DNA of 58,581 bases from Rhodobacter sp. CACIA14H1 (GTDB lineage: Bacteria > Pseudomonadota > Alphaproteobacteria > Rhodobacterales > Rhodobacteraceae). Location of the stretch: the NCBI GenBank assembly GCA_000500915.1, contig AYNO01000005.1:1-58581 (forward strand). The letters run 5' to 3'. This document shows, piece by piece, positions 32,883 through 41,732 of this stretch. The position numbers were made by a program, and so were the translations under genes. How positions within the stretch are numbered: the stretch's first letter is position 1; every line of letters begins with the position of its first letter. Below the pieces are notes generated by a model that saw nothing but the letters and a program-made list of their open reading frames with translations, was not told the origin of the DNA and did no database searches.

Positions 32883-33749
32883 TTACGCCCGCACCAGCCG
32901 CTCGTACTCCGTGGCGATCCGCTTGGTCAGGTCGCCCACTTCGAAGTTGTAATCCCCGATCTGCCCGACCGGCGTCACTTCCGCCGCCGTCCCCGTCAGG
33001 AAGCACTGCTGGAATCCTTCCAGCTCCGACGCCTCGATCCGGCGCTCGTGCACCTTGATCTGCATGTCCTTCAGCATCCCGATGACCGTCTGCCGCGTGA
33101 TACCGTTCAGGATGGCGTCCGGAATGGGCGTATGCACTTCCCCGTCCTTGACGAAGAAGATGTTCGCCCCCGTCGCCTCGGCCACATAGCCGCGATAGTC
33201 GAACATCATGGCGTCGCTGCAACCCTTCGCCTCGGCCGCGTGCTTGGACATGGTGCAGATCATGTACAGACCCGCTGCCTTGGCCGCATGGGGGATCGTC
33301 TCGGGCGACGGGCGCTTCCACTTGGCGATATCCAGCTTCGCGCCCTTGAACTTCGCGTCGCCATAGTAGTTGCCCCAGGACCAGCAGGCCACCGCCAGCC
33401 GGATCGGGTTCCGCTTCGACGCAACCCCCATATCCTCGCCCGCGCCGCGCCACGCGATGGCCCGCACATAGGCATCGGTCAGGTTGTTGGCCTTCAGCAC
33501 CGCTTCCTTCGCCGCGTTGATCTCCTCCACCGAAAACGGAAGCGGCATGTCCAGCAGCTCGCCCGACTTGCGCAGCCGCTCCGAATGTTCGGTCGATTTG
33601 AAGATCTTGCCGTTATAGCAGCGCTCGCCCTCGAAAACCGCGCTGGCATAGTGCAGGGCATGGGTCAGGATGTGGACATTCGCGCCACGCCATTCCACCA
33701 GCTTGCCATCCATCCAGATGAACCCGTCGCGATCGTCGTAGCCAGCCAT
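32883..33749 (-). CDS. ilvE: Branched-chain amino-acid aminotransferase
   Basis: A 288-residue class IV PLP aminotransferase that interconverts leucine, isoleucine and valine with their keto acids using glutamate as amino donor. Features are IWMDGKLVEW, ALHYASAVFEGERCYNG, RPSPETIPHAAKAAGLY, the cofactor lysine in YMICTMSKHAAEAKG, DAMMFDYRGYVAEATGANIFFV and the phosphate-binding GITRQTVI. It diverges from petP across 154 bp. The shared palindrome there overlaps a plausible ilvE -35 (TTGACT). Confidence 0.95.
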   Translation of the reverse strand: MAGYDDRDGFIWMDGKLVEWRGANVHILTHALHYASAVFEGERCYNGKIFKSTEHSERLRKSGELLDMPLPFSVEEINAAKEAVLKANNLTDAYVRAIAWRGAGEDMGVASKRNPIRLAVACWSWGNYYGDAKFKGAKLDIAKWKRPSPETIPHAAKAAGLYMICTMSKHAAEAKGCSDAMMFDYRGYVAEATGANIFFVKDGEVHTPIPDAILNGITRQTVIGMLKDMQIKVHERRIEASELEGFQQCFLTGTAAEVTPVGQIGDYNFEVGDLTKRIATEYERLVRA

Positions 33750-33849
33750 GATCCCACTCCCAAGGGCGAAATTTTCCGAATGTTGCGCCCGTTAGGTCCG
33801 CACCGGACACAAAGTTGCGCAAATGCGGGGTTGAGCTAACAGTTGTGTC

Positions 33850-33878
33850 TTGGAAAGTCAACAAGGCTGACGTAAATT
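33850..33878 (+). promoter_or_regulatory. petP promoter with an embedded 15-bp operator
   Basis: TTGGAA (33850-33855), a 17-nt spacer and TAAATT (33873-33878) form a good promoter ending 25 nt before the petP ATG. The spacer is almost exactly filled by GTCAACAAGGCTGAC (33857-33871), which matches the three gltD-upstream elements. A regulator bound there would block RNA polymerase, the classic layout of MarR autorepression. Confidence 0.6.
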
Positions 33879-33903
33879 CGCCTTGAAGGCGAAGGAGGCA
33901 GCA

Positions 33904-34404
33904 ATGGCCGAAGGCAATACGGGCGGCGAAAGCCTGCTCTTCCTGACGGACGAACAGCTCCGCAAGGGGATCGAGGCGATGTTCTTCGCCTATCGCGGCT
34001 TCACCGCCGACCCCGACCGCATCCTCGAAACCATGGATTACGGCCGCGCCCACCACCGCGCGATCCATTTCATCCACCGCTCGCCCGGAACCACCGTGTC
34101 CAACCTCCTCGCCATCCTCGGCGTGACCAAGCAAAGCCTGAACCGCGTCCTGCGCACGCTCATAGACGACGGTCTGGTCGAGGCCCGCGTCGGCCGGTCC
34201 GACAAGCGGGAACGCAACCTCCACCTGACCGCCAAGGGACAAGAGCTTGAACGCAAGCTTTCCGACGCGCAGCGGGCGCGGATGCGTGCCGCCTACCGGG
34301 CCGCCGGACCTGCGGCGGTGCAGGGCTTCCGCACGGTCCTCGAGGCGATGATGGACCCGGAAATGCGCAGGCAGTATCAATCCCTGCGCGAGGGCGACAA
34401 ATGA
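33904..34404 (+). CDS. petP: MarR-family transcriptional regulator, PetP-like
   Basis: A 166-residue winged-helix regulator. The DNA-binding core is GTTVSNLLAILGVTKQSLNRVLRTLIDDGLVEARVGRSDKRERNLHLT (in three blocks: helix-turn-helix, recognition helix TKQSLNRVL, wing RVGRSDKRER). Dimerisation helices flank it. It overlaps petR (ATGA). The pair matches Rhodobacter capsulatus petP-petR in type and order; there, as I recall, it lies just upstream of the cytochrome bc1 genes, which are not downstream here. The shared palindromes suggest autoregulation and control of gltD and ilvE. Confidence 0.82.
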   Translation: MAEGNTGGESLLFLTDEQLRKGIEAMFFAYRGFTADPDRILETMDYGRAHHRAIHFIHRSPGTTVSNLLAILGVTKQSLNRVLRTLIDDGLVEARVGRSDKRERNLHLTAKGQELERKLSDAQRARMRAAYRAAGPAAVQGFRTVLEAMMDPEMRRQYQSLREGDK

Positions 34405-35105
34405 CCGAACCGCAGGCCCATCTCCTTGTCGTCGATGACGACGAACGCATCCGCGGACTTCTGCAGAAGTTCCTCATGCGCAACGGCTACCTTGTCAGCA
34501 CCGCCCGCGATGCGGCGCAGGCCCGCCGGCTCATGGCGGGGCTGGAATTCGACATGATCGTCCTCGACGTGATGATGCCCGGCGAGGATGGCATCACCCT
34601 GACCCGCGAATTGCGCCGGAAACTCCATGTCCCCATCCTGCTGCTGACGGCGCGTGGTGAATCCCAGAACCGCATCGAAGGGCTGGAGGCGGGCGCCGAC
34701 GACTACCTCGTCAAACCCTTCGAACCGAAGGAACTCCTCCTGCGCATCAACGCCATCCTCCGCCGCATCCCGCAGGCCCAGCCCGCCGCACAGGCCCCCA
34801 AGGTGCTGCATCTGGGAACCGTCCGCTACGACATGGACCGCGGGGAGCTGTGGCGCGGCACCGACCTTGTCCGCCTGACCGCCACCGAATCCGCCCTGAT
34901 GCGCCTGTTCGCCGCCCAGCCCGGCCAACCCATCGCCCGCGAACGTCTGGTGGGCGACCTTGGCCGTGGCGGAGAGGAAGGCGCACAGGAACGTGCCGTG
35001 GATGTCCAGATCACCCGCCTGCGCCGCAAGATCGAGGACGACCCCCGCCAGCCCCGCTATCTCCAGACGGTCAGGGGTGAAGGCTACATGCTTCAGCCCG
35101 ATTGA
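34401..35105 (+). CDS. petR: OmpR-family response regulator, PetR-like
   Basis: A 234-residue two-domain response regulator. The receiver has the acidic pocket VVDDDER, phospho-acceptor Asp56 (MIVLDVMMPGEDG), the switch Thr (LLLTARGE) and Lys (DYLVKPFEP). The C-terminal winged helix includes LTATESALMRLFAAQPGQP, RAVDVQITRLRRKIEDDP and YLQTVRGEGYML. No histidine kinase gene is adjacent, so it is an orphan locally. PetR was reported as needed for growth of R. capsulatus (established literature, recalled). Translation is coupled to petP. Confidence 0.9.
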   Translation: MTEPQAHLLVVDDDERIRGLLQKFLMRNGYLVSTARDAAQARRLMAGLEFDMIVLDVMMPGEDGITLTRELRRKLHVPILLLTARGESQNRIEGLEAGADDYLVKPFEPKELLLRINAILRRIPQAQPAAQAPKVLHLGTVRYDMDRGELWRGTDLVRLTATESALMRLFAAQPGQPIARERLVGDLGRGGEEGAQERAVDVQITRLRRKIEDDPRQPRYLQTVRGEGYMLQPD

Positions 35106-35163
35106 CCTTGTCCATTCCTCCGCTAATGTCCCCGCGCCCTATGGTGGGGCCAGTGTGGAGTAC

Positions 35164-35673
35164 ATGATGAAGACGTTCTGGGTAGCTGCCGTCGCAGCCA
35201 CTTTCCTTGCGGCACCGGCAATGGCCGAAGACGAACTGCAAGATTACGCCGAAGCAGGCGGATGGGCCATCGCGATCGATCCCAGCCTGAACAACGGCTG
35301 CCTGATGTATGGCGAATTCGAGGATAACTCCGTCGTCCGCATCGGCATCGATATGACCACGGGATTCGGCTACATCCTGTCCGCCAATCCCGCATGGGGC
35401 GACATCGTGGAGGGCCAGTCCTATCCGGTGACGATCTCCCTCGATGACAAGACCTTCGATGGCGAAGCGGTGGGTTATCCCATCGACGACCTGCCGGGCG
35501 CGAATATCGATTTCGACAACCCGGACTTCCTCGCCATGCTGGTCGCCGCCGAAAACCTGACCCTCGCCCATGACGGGAACGAGGTGATGTCGCTGGACAT
35601 CTCCGGTTCGGCGGATGCGGTGAAGACCCTCATCGAATGCCAGGACAAGCAGAACGCCGCTTCCGCCGGCTGA
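35164..35673 (+). CDS. Periplasmic protein of unknown function
   Basis: A 169-residue acidic protein with a clear signal peptide (MMKTFWVAAVAATFLAAPAMAE). The mature part is beta-rich, with WAIAIDPSLNNGCLMYGEFED, VRIGIDMTTGFGYILSANPAWGD, YPVTISLDDKTFDGEA and two cysteines (NGCLM and IECQDK). Similar small secreted proteins occur in Rhodobacteraceae without assigned function. It lies 58 bp after petR on the same strand and could be cotranscribed. The tail region SGSADAVKTLIECQ suggests an amphipathic helix. Confidence 0.75.
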   Translation: MMKTFWVAAVAATFLAAPAMAEDELQDYAEAGGWAIAIDPSLNNGCLMYGEFEDNSVVRIGIDMTTGFGYILSANPAWGDIVEGQSYPVTISLDDKTFDGEAVGYPIDDLPGANIDFDNPDFLAMLVAAENLTLAHDGNEVMSLDISGSADAVKTLIECQDKQNAASAG

Positions 35674-35725
35674 CCTGCGACGCATCCCGCGCTATGGTCC
35701 CTGCCGGCACAGGCAGGGACAGGAC

Positions 35726-36652
35726 ATGACGACACGCGTCTATACCCATGACGACTTCGCGGGACACGTCACCCCGCCGGGCCACTCCGAACAGGTGGCC
35801 CGTCTGGACGCGGTCAACCGCGCCCTCGCGCATATTCCGCTGGACCGCCACGACGCGCCGGTCGCGGAGGACGCCGAAATCCTCCGCTGCCATCCCGCCG
35901 CCTATCTGGCCAAGGTCCGCCGCGCCGTCCCTGCCGAAGGCTTCACCGCGCTGGACGGCGACACCATCCTTTGCCCCGGTTCGCTGACCGCCGCGCTCCG
36001 CGCCGTAGGCGGCATCGCGGCGGCCGTGGATGCGGTGATGACCGGAAAGGCAAACAATGCCTTCATCGCCGCCCGTCCCCCGGGACACCACGCCGAAACC
36101 GCCACCGCCATGGGTTTCTGCCTCTTCGGCACCGTCGCCATCGCCGCCAAGCGCCTGCTGGACCACCACGGCCTGTCGCGCGTCGCCATCGTGGATTTCG
36201 ACGTCCACCACGGCAACGGCACGCAGGACCTGCTCTGGGACGAACCGCGCATCCTCTTCGCCTCCACCCACCAGATGCCGCTCTACCCCGGCACGGGCAG
36301 CGCACAGGAACGCGGCGCACATGGCCAGATCCTCAACCACCCCCTCCGCGCCGGAACCGGCAGCAGCGCCATGCGCGCCGCCTATGAAAACCACATCCTC
36401 CCCGCACTCGACGCCTACGCCCCGCAAGTCCTGCTGATCTCCGCAGGCTTCGACGCGCATGAAGCAGACCCCCTCGCCTCGCTGGACTGGCAGACCGAAG
36501 ATTACGCATGGCTCACCCGCCGCCTGTGCGACATTGCCGACCGCCACGCGCATGGCCGCATCGTCTCGACACTCGAAGGCGGATATGATCTTCCTGCACT
36601 TCAGGCCTCGGTGGCCGCGCATGTGGGCGTGTTGGAGGAACGTGGCAGATGA
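35726..36652 (+). CDS. Histone deacetylase-family (AcuC/AphA-like) metal-dependent deacetylase
   Basis: A 308-residue zinc deacetylase of the arginase/deacetylase fold. Catalytic blocks are complete: ARPPGHHAE (tandem His), VAIVDFDVHHGNGTQDLLW (Asp and His metal ligands), LYPGTGS and LISAGFDAHEADPLASLDW (second Asp ligand), and TLEGGYDL near the end. Bacterial members deacetylate lysines or acetylpolyamines; which applies is undecidable here. It starts an operon whose next gene, xseB, overlaps by 4 nt. The window also holds a carboxynorspermidine pathway, which makes a polyamine substrate conceivable. Confidence 0.9.
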   Translation: MTTRVYTHDDFAGHVTPPGHSEQVARLDAVNRALAHIPLDRHDAPVAEDAEILRCHPAAYLAKVRRAVPAEGFTALDGDTILCPGSLTAALRAVGGIAAAVDAVMTGKANNAFIAARPPGHHAETATAMGFCLFGTVAIAAKRLLDHHGLSRVAIVDFDVHHGNGTQDLLWDEPRILFASTHQMPLYPGTGSAQERGAHGQILNHPLRAGTGSSAMRAAYENHILPALDAYAPQVLLISAGFDAHEADPLASLDWQTEDYAWLTRRLCDIADRHAHGRIVSTLEGGYDLPALQASVAAHVGVLEERGR

Positions 36653-36888
36653 CGACAAAACCCGTATCCGAACTGACCTTCGAAGAGGCGATGACCGCCC
36701 TCGAACAGGTCGTGAACCAGCTTGAACGCGGCGAAGTCGCGCTGGAGGAATCCATCGCCCTCTACGAACGCGGCGCGGCACTGAAGGCCCATTGCGCGGC
36801 CAAACTGAAGGCCGCCGAACAAAAGGTCGAACTCATCCGCGCCCAGGAAGGCCGCGCCACCGGCACCACCCCGGCGGAGGGGATGTGA
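36649..36888 (+). CDS. xseB: Exodeoxyribonuclease VII small subunit
   Basis: A 79-residue protein with the family motif LTFEEAMTALEQVVNQLERGEVALEESIALYERGAALKAHC in three linked helices. It joins several copies to XseA to form the single-strand-specific exonuclease; xseA is elsewhere. ATG overlaps the preceding stop (ATGA) and its own stop overlaps the ispA start. The xseB-ispA-dxs order is common in proteobacteria. Confidence 0.95.
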   Translation: MTTKPVSELTFEEAMTALEQVVNQLERGEVALEESIALYERGAALKAHCAAKLKAAEQKVELIRAQEGRATGTTPAEGM

Positions 36889-37754
36889 GTTTCACCGCCA
36901 CCCTGACCCGCGACGCCGCAGCCATAGAATCGCGGCTGATGCAGGCGCTGGAAGGCCGCGCCGACCAGCCCGTCATCCACGCCATGCGCTACGCGCTCAG
37001 GGGCGGCAAACGCCTGCGCGGCTTCCTCGTGCTGGAAGGCGCACGGATGCACGGCCTGACCGACGCGCAGGCCATCAGCGCGGCGGCAGCGGTGGAATCC
37101 CTCCACGCCTATTCCCTCGTCCACGATGACATGCCCTGCATGGATGACGACGACCTGCGCCGGGGCCAGCCCACCATCCATGTGAAGTGGGACGAAGCGA
37201 CGGCAGTGCTGGCAGGCGACGCCCTGCAAACCCTCGCCTTCGAACTCCTCGCCGACCCCGCGCTGGGCAGCGGCGACACCCGCATCGCCCTCGTCGCGGG
37301 CCTCGCCAAGGCCAGCGGTGCCGAAGGCATGGTCCTCGGCCAGGCGCTCGACATCGCCGCCGAAACCGCCACCGCGCCCCTCACCCTCGACCAGATCACC
37401 GAATTGCAGGCGGGCAAGACCGGCGCCCTGATCCGCTGGTCGGCAGAGGCCGGCGCGATCCTCGCTGGCGCCGACCCCCGACCCCTCGCGCAATTCGCCA
37501 CCGCGCTCGGCCTTGCCTTCCAGATCTGGGATGACGTGCTGGACGTGGAGGGCGACCCCGAAAAGACCGGCAAGCGCCTGCACAAGGATGCCGATGCAGG
37601 CAAGGCCACCTTCGTCTCTCTTCTCGGCCTCGATGCGGCAAAGGCCCGCGCCCGGTCTTTGATTTCCGAAGCAGAAGGCCACCTATCCCCCTATGGCGAC
37701 AAGGCCGCGAACTTGATCGCCTGCGCCCGCTTCGTTATCAGCCGCGAAACCTGA
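36885..37754 (+). CDS. ispA: Polyprenyl (farnesyl/geranylgeranyl) diphosphate synthase
   Basis: A 289-residue trans-prenyltransferase condensing isopentenyl diphosphate with allylic diphosphates, probably to farnesyl diphosphate. The first aspartate-rich motif is [17 protein letters not shown] and the second [28 protein letters not shown] and [15 protein letters not shown] are also conserved. Start GTG at 36885 overlaps the xseB stop. It lies 33 bp before dxs, placing the first and a later step of isoprenoid synthesis in one operon. Confidence 0.94.
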   Translation: MSFTATLTRDAAAIESRLMQALEGRADQPVIHAMRYALRGGKRLRGFLVLEGARMHGLTDAQAISAAAAVESLHAYSLVHDDMPCMDDDDLRRGQPTIHVKWDEATAVLAGDALQTLAFELLADPALGSGDTRIALVAGLAKASGAEGMVLGQALDIAAETATAPLTLDQITELQAGKTGALIRWSAEAGAILAGADPRPLAQFATALGLAFQIWDDVLDVEGDPEKTGKRLHKDADAGKATFVSLLGLDAAKARARSLISEAEGHLSPYGDKAANLIACARFVISRET

Positions 37755-37787
37755 CGCGCCCTTTTCGCCCGACCGGAGGGCAGCCAA

Positions 37788-39701
37788 ATGACCGACCGTC
37801 CCAAGACCCCGCTTCTGGACCGCATCACGGCCCCCGCCGACATGAAGGCGCTGTCCGACCGCGAACTGCGCCAGCTTGCCGACGAACTCCGCGCCGAAAC
37901 CATCAGCGCCGTCTCCGTCACCGGTGGCCACCTTGGCGCGGGGCTGGGGGTGGTGGAACTCACCGTCGCCCTCCACGCCGTCTTCGACACCCCCCGCGAC
38001 AAGCTGATCTGGGACGTCGGCCACCAGTGCTACCCGCACAAGATCCTGACCGGCCGCCGCGACCGCATCCGCACGCTGCGCACCGAAAACGGCCTGTCCG
38101 GCTTCACCAAGCGCAGCGAATCCCCCTACGACCCCTTCGGCGCGGCCCACAGCTCCACCTCCATCTCCGCCGCCCTCGGTTTCGCTGCCGCCCGTGACCT
38201 TGGCGGCGACCCCGGCGACGCCATCGCCGTCATCGGTGACGGCTCCATGTCCGCAGGCATGGCGTTCGAGGCGATGAACAACGCCGGCCACCTGAAGACC
38301 CGCCTCTTCGTCATCCTCAACGACAACGAAATGTCCATCGCGCCCCCCGTCGGCGCACTGTCCTCCTACCTCTCCCGCCTTTACGCGGGCGCCCCGTTCC
38401 AGGACTTCAAGGCCGCCGCCAAAAGCGCCGTCAGCCTCCTGCCCGAACCGTTCCAAGAGGGGGCAAGACGCGCCAAGGAAATGCTCAAAGGCATGGCCGT
38501 CGGCGGGACACTCTTCGAAGAACTGGGCTTCAACTACATCGGCCCCATCGACGGCCACGACCTCGACCAGCTCCTTCCCGTCCTGCGCACCGCCCGCGCC
38601 CGCGCCACGGGGCCGACGCTGATCCATGTCCTGACGAAAAAGGGCAAGGGCTACGCCCCGGCCGAAGCCGCCCGCGACCGTGGCCATGCCACCGGCAAAT
38701 TCGACGTGCTGACCGGCGTGCAGGCCAAGGCGCAATCCAACGCCCCCGCCTATACCAAGGTCTTCGCCCAGGGCCTGATCGCCGAGGCCGAACGCGACGA
38801 AAAGATCGTGGCGGTAACGGCAGCCATGCCCGATGGCACCGGCCTGAACCTCTTTGCCGACCGCTTCCCCCGCCGCTGCTTCGACGTTGGCATCGCCGAA
38901 CAGCACGCCGTCACCTTCTCTGCCGGCCTTGCCGCAGGCGGACTCAAACCCTTCTGCGCCATCTACTCCACCTTCCTGCAACGGGGTTACGATCAGGTCG
39001 TCCACGATGTCGCCATCCAGCGCCTGCCCGTCCGCTTCGCCATCGACCGGGCGGGGCTTGTCGGCGCAGACGGTGCGACCCATGCAGGCAGCTTCGACAC
39101 GGCCTTCCTGTCCAACCTGCCCGGCATCGTGGTCATGGCCGCCGCCGACGAGGCGGAACTGATGCACATGGTCGCCACCGCCGCCGCCCATGACGAAGGC
39201 CCCATCGCCTTCCGCTACCCCCGTGGCGAAGGTGTCGGCTGCGACATGCCCGCCCGCGGCACCCTCCTGACCATCGGCAAGGGCCGCATCATCCGCGAAG
39301 GCGGCCGCGCCGCGATCCTGTCCTTCGGCACCAGACTGGCCGAGGTGCTGAAGGCCGCCGAATCCCTCGCACAACGCGGCCTTGCCCCCACCGTCATCGA
39401 CGCCCGCTTCGCCAAACCGCTGGACCGCGACCTGATCCTGCACGCCGCCCGCCACCACGAAGCCCTGATCACGGTCGAGGAGGGCGCCATCGGCGGCTTC
39501 GGCTCCCATGTCGCGCAACTGCTGGCCGATGAAGGCGTCTTCGACACCGGCCTGAAGTTCCGCAGCATGGTCCTGCCCGACATCTTCATCGATCAGGCCA
39601 GCCCCGACCGCATGTACCAGATCGCCGGAATGGACGCCGCCCAGATCGAGGCGAAGGTCCTGTCCACCCTCGGCGTGGCGGTCGTCCCCCGCCGCGCCTG
39701 A
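37788..39701 (+). CDS. dxs: 1-deoxy-D-xylulose-5-phosphate synthase
   Basis: A 637-residue thiamine diphosphate enzyme, first step of the MEP isoprenoid pathway, joining pyruvate and glyceraldehyde 3-phosphate. The N-terminal THDP-binding motif is [20 protein letters not shown] with [23 protein letters not shown] and [18 protein letters not shown]-type segments are present. The central transketolase domain has [18 protein letters not shown]; the C-terminal domain includes [15 protein letters not shown]. Some photosynthetic relatives have a second dxs; only one is seen here. Confidence 0.97.
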   Translation: MTDRPKTPLLDRITAPADMKALSDRELRQLADELRAETISAVSVTGGHLGAGLGVVELTVALHAVFDTPRDKLIWDVGHQCYPHKILTGRRDRIRTLRTENGLSGFTKRSESPYDPFGAAHSSTSISAALGFAAARDLGGDPGDAIAVIGDGSMSAGMAFEAMNNAGHLKTRLFVILNDNEMSIAPPVGALSSYLSRLYAGAPFQDFKAAAKSAVSLLPEPFQEGARRAKEMLKGMAVGGTLFEELGFNYIGPIDGHDLDQLLPVLRTARARATGPTLIHVLTKKGKGYAPAEAARDRGHATGKFDVLTGVQAKAQSNAPAYTKVFAQGLIAEAERDEKIVAVTAAMPDGTGLNLFADRFPRRCFDVGIAEQHAVTFSAGLAAGGLKPFCAIYSTFLQRGYDQVVHDVAIQRLPVRFAIDRAGLVGADGATHAGSFDTAFLSNLPGIVVMAAADEAELMHMVATAAAHDEGPIAFRYPRGEGVGCDMPARGTLLTIGKGRIIREGGRAAILSFGTRLAEVLKAAESLAQRGLAPTVIDARFAKPLDRDLILHAARHHEALITVEEGAIGGFGSHVAQLLADEGVFDTGLKFRSMVLPDIFIDQASPDRMYQIAGMDAAQIEAKVLSTLGVAVVPRRA

Positions 39702-39763
39702 CCCCTTCCCAATCCGTCAAACCCCGTTACTCTGCGCCCCACACCAGCCGGAGTAACGAGTGA

Positions 39764-40819
39764 ATGCGCCTTGCCTGCCGAGCCCTTCTAGCCGCCCCCG
39801 TTCCGGCCCTTGCCGAGGAACCGCAGATCGAAGCCGTAGATGATGCCGTCGCCGCCGTCATCGGCACGGAAACCCCCGGCCTCGCCGTCCTCGTGACCCG
39901 CGAGGGCGAGGTGATCCACGCCGCAGGCTACGGCTTCGCCGATATCGACCGCGAAACCCCCGTCACGCCGCAATCCCTCTTCGACCTTGCGTCGGTATCG
40001 AAGCAGATGACGGCGATGGCCGCCCACCTGCAGATGCTGGACGGCCTCTACGCCCCCGAAACGGCCATCGGTGAACTGCTCCCCGCCTTTGCCGATGACC
40101 TTTCCGCCGACCGCCCGATCACGGTGGACGACCTCATCCACCACCTGTCAGGACTGACCGACTACCTGAACGGCTACGACGACTACGGCGCCGAAACCCC
40201 CAATTCCGAAGTGGTGGACTGGCTCGCCGCCGCCGACCGCGACGAAGACCCCGGCATCGCCTTCTCCTATTCCAACAGCGGCTACCTGACGCTCGGCACG
40301 CTCGTCGCCGTGGCGGAAGAAGAATCCTCCCTTGCCGATGTCCTGCAATCCCGCATCTGGGGCCCGCTCGGGATGGACCAAACCACCCTCGCCACCCCCG
40401 CCAGCGCCGCCGACGCGGTCAAGGGCTATGCGGGTACCGATGGCGACTTCACCCCCGCCCACGAACCCAACATCTCCGAAGGTGATGGCAATGTCTTCTC
40501 CTCCATCGAAGACCTCGCCCTCTACGAGGCATGGCTGAACGAAAACGGGATGCTGCCCGACTTCCGCCCCGTCTTCCGCAACGGCACCACCGATGACGGC
40601 ACGCCCATCGACGATGGCGAAGGGGCGGGCTACGGCTATGGCTGGTCGCTCGCGGAAATGGACGGGTCCGACTACGCCTACCATTCCGGCAGCTGGATGG
40701 GCACCTCCACCTACTTCCAGCGCAACCTGACCACGGGCGTCACCGTGATCCTTCTGGCCAATGGCGAAGACATCAGCCTGGATGTCCTCGCCCTCGATGT
40801 GGAAGCGGCGGCCGAATAG
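39764..40819 (+). CDS. Secreted serine hydrolase, class C beta-lactamase family
   Basis: A 351-residue protein with a short signal-like N-terminus (MRLACRALLAAPVPALAEE). The SxxK nucleophile motif is SVSK (77-80), the YxN motif YSN in FSYSNSGYLTLG, and the third motif HSG in YHSGSWMG. These suit the broad beta-lactamase/D-Ala-D-Ala carboxypeptidase-like esterase family. A strongly acidic region (DDGTPIDDGEGAGYGYGW) is notable. It could trim peptidoglycan peptides or hydrolyse esters; there is no basis to call it a resistance gene. No regulatory AmpR gene is nearby. Confidence 0.83.
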   Translation: MRLACRALLAAPVPALAEEPQIEAVDDAVAAVIGTETPGLAVLVTREGEVIHAAGYGFADIDRETPVTPQSLFDLASVSKQMTAMAAHLQMLDGLYAPETAIGELLPAFADDLSADRPITVDDLIHHLSGLTDYLNGYDDYGAETPNSEVVDWLAAADRDEDPGIAFSYSNSGYLTLGTLVAVAEEESSLADVLQSRIWGPLGMDQTTLATPASAADAVKGYAGTDGDFTPAHEPNISEGDGNVFSSIEDLALYEAWLNENGMLPDFRPVFRNGTTDDGTPIDDGEGAGYGYGWSLAEMDGSDYAYHSGSWMGTSTYFQRNLTTGVTVILLANGEDISLDVLALDVEAAAE

Positions 40820-40832
40820 GCCGCCCATCCCG

Positions 40833-41609
40833 TCACTTCGCCAGCTTTTCCAGCTTTTCCTCGATCGCCGCCAGCCGCGCCATCACCTGGTCGTGCTGGT
40901 CCACCTCGAACTTCTTCATATCCGCCTCGGCGACTTCCTGCATGGAGTTCACGATCAGACCGACCAGCAGGTTCATCACGGCGAAGGACGTGGCAAAGAT
41001 GAACGGGATGAAGAACAGCCACGCATAGGGGTGTATCTCCATCACGGGCCGCACCACGCCATCCGCCCAGCCTTCCATCGTCATCACCTGGAACAGCGTC
41101 AGCGCCGACCCCGCCAGATCGCCGAAGCGGTCGGGGAATTCGTCGCCATACAGCTGCGTCGCCATCACCGCCGCGATGTAGAACAGGATGCCCATCAGCA
41201 GGAACACCGACGCCATGCCCGGCAGCGCCTTCAACAGCCCCTCGACCACCCGCCGCAGGCTGGGCGCGATGGACACGACCCGCAGCACCCGCAGCACCCG
41301 CAGGCCCCGCAGCACCGAAAGCCCCTGCGAATCCGGCAGCAGCGCGATCCCGATGATGATCATGTCAAAGACGTTCCAGCCGGACCGGAAGAACCGCAGC
41401 CCGTAGGTGAACAGCTTTGCCAGCAATTCCACGACAAAGATCACCAGACAGATCTTGTCCAGAACATGCACCGCCCCGCTGGCATGGGCCATGATGATGT
41501 CCGACGTCTCCATCCCCATCAGGATGGCATTGAACAGGATCACACCAAGGATCAGGTTGTTGAACTTCGTGCTTTCCAGCACGTCGGCAAGACGGTCGCG
41601 CAGGGTCAT
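40833..41609 (-). CDS. Bacterial voltage-gated cation channel (NavBac-type)
   Basis: A 258-residue six-helix single-domain channel forming tetramers. S1-S3 lie in residues 15-95. S4 carries four arginines at three-residue steps (101, 104, 107, 110 in RGLRVLRVLR). The pore loop is FQVMTMEGWADGVV with selectivity filter 177-184. S6 (FIFATSFAVMNLLVGLIVNSM) leads to a C-terminal coiled coil (about 223-258, with VEVDQHD-like and AAIEEKLEKL heptads). Most bacterial sodium channels have TLESWS; TMEGW is the filter of eukaryotic Cav domain I and resembles, from memory, the calcium-selective CavMr. Start ATG 41609 chosen because the upstream extension is not channel-like. Confidence 0.9.
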   Translation of the reverse strand: MTLRDRLADVLESTKFNNLILGVILFNAILMGMETSDIIMAHASGAVHVLDKICLVIFVVELLAKLFTYGLRFFRSGWNVFDMIIIGIALLPDSQGLSVLRGLRVLRVLRVVSIAPSLRRVVEGLLKALPGMASVFLLMGILFYIAAVMATQLYGDEFPDRFGDLAGSALTLFQVMTMEGWADGVVRPVMEIHPYAWLFFIPFIFATSFAVMNLLVGLIVNSMQEVAEADMKKFEVDQHDQVMARLAAIEEKLEKLAK

Positions 41610-41678
41610 CAGGGTACTCGTTATCCGGCGGGTTGCGTTTCGTTCCGCCAGATACCGCCCCTGACCCCCAGATGGCAA

Positions 41679-41701
41679 CGCCCGGCCACAGGGACCGGGC
41701 G
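41679..41701 (-). terminator. Terminator of the TerC-family gene
   Basis: CGCCCGG and CCGGGCG form a 7-bp stem with a 9-nt loop between the TerC-like gene and the channel gene. Only a weak T-rich tail follows. Confidence 0.5.
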
Positions 41702-41732
41702 CGATAACGACATTTTCAACCTTTGGAAGAAC

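Noticed and set aside
39764-40819. Antibiotic-resistance beta-lactamase
   Set aside because: The SxxK and YxN motifs are shared by many esterases and peptidases; no AmpC-specific feature or AmpR gene is present.
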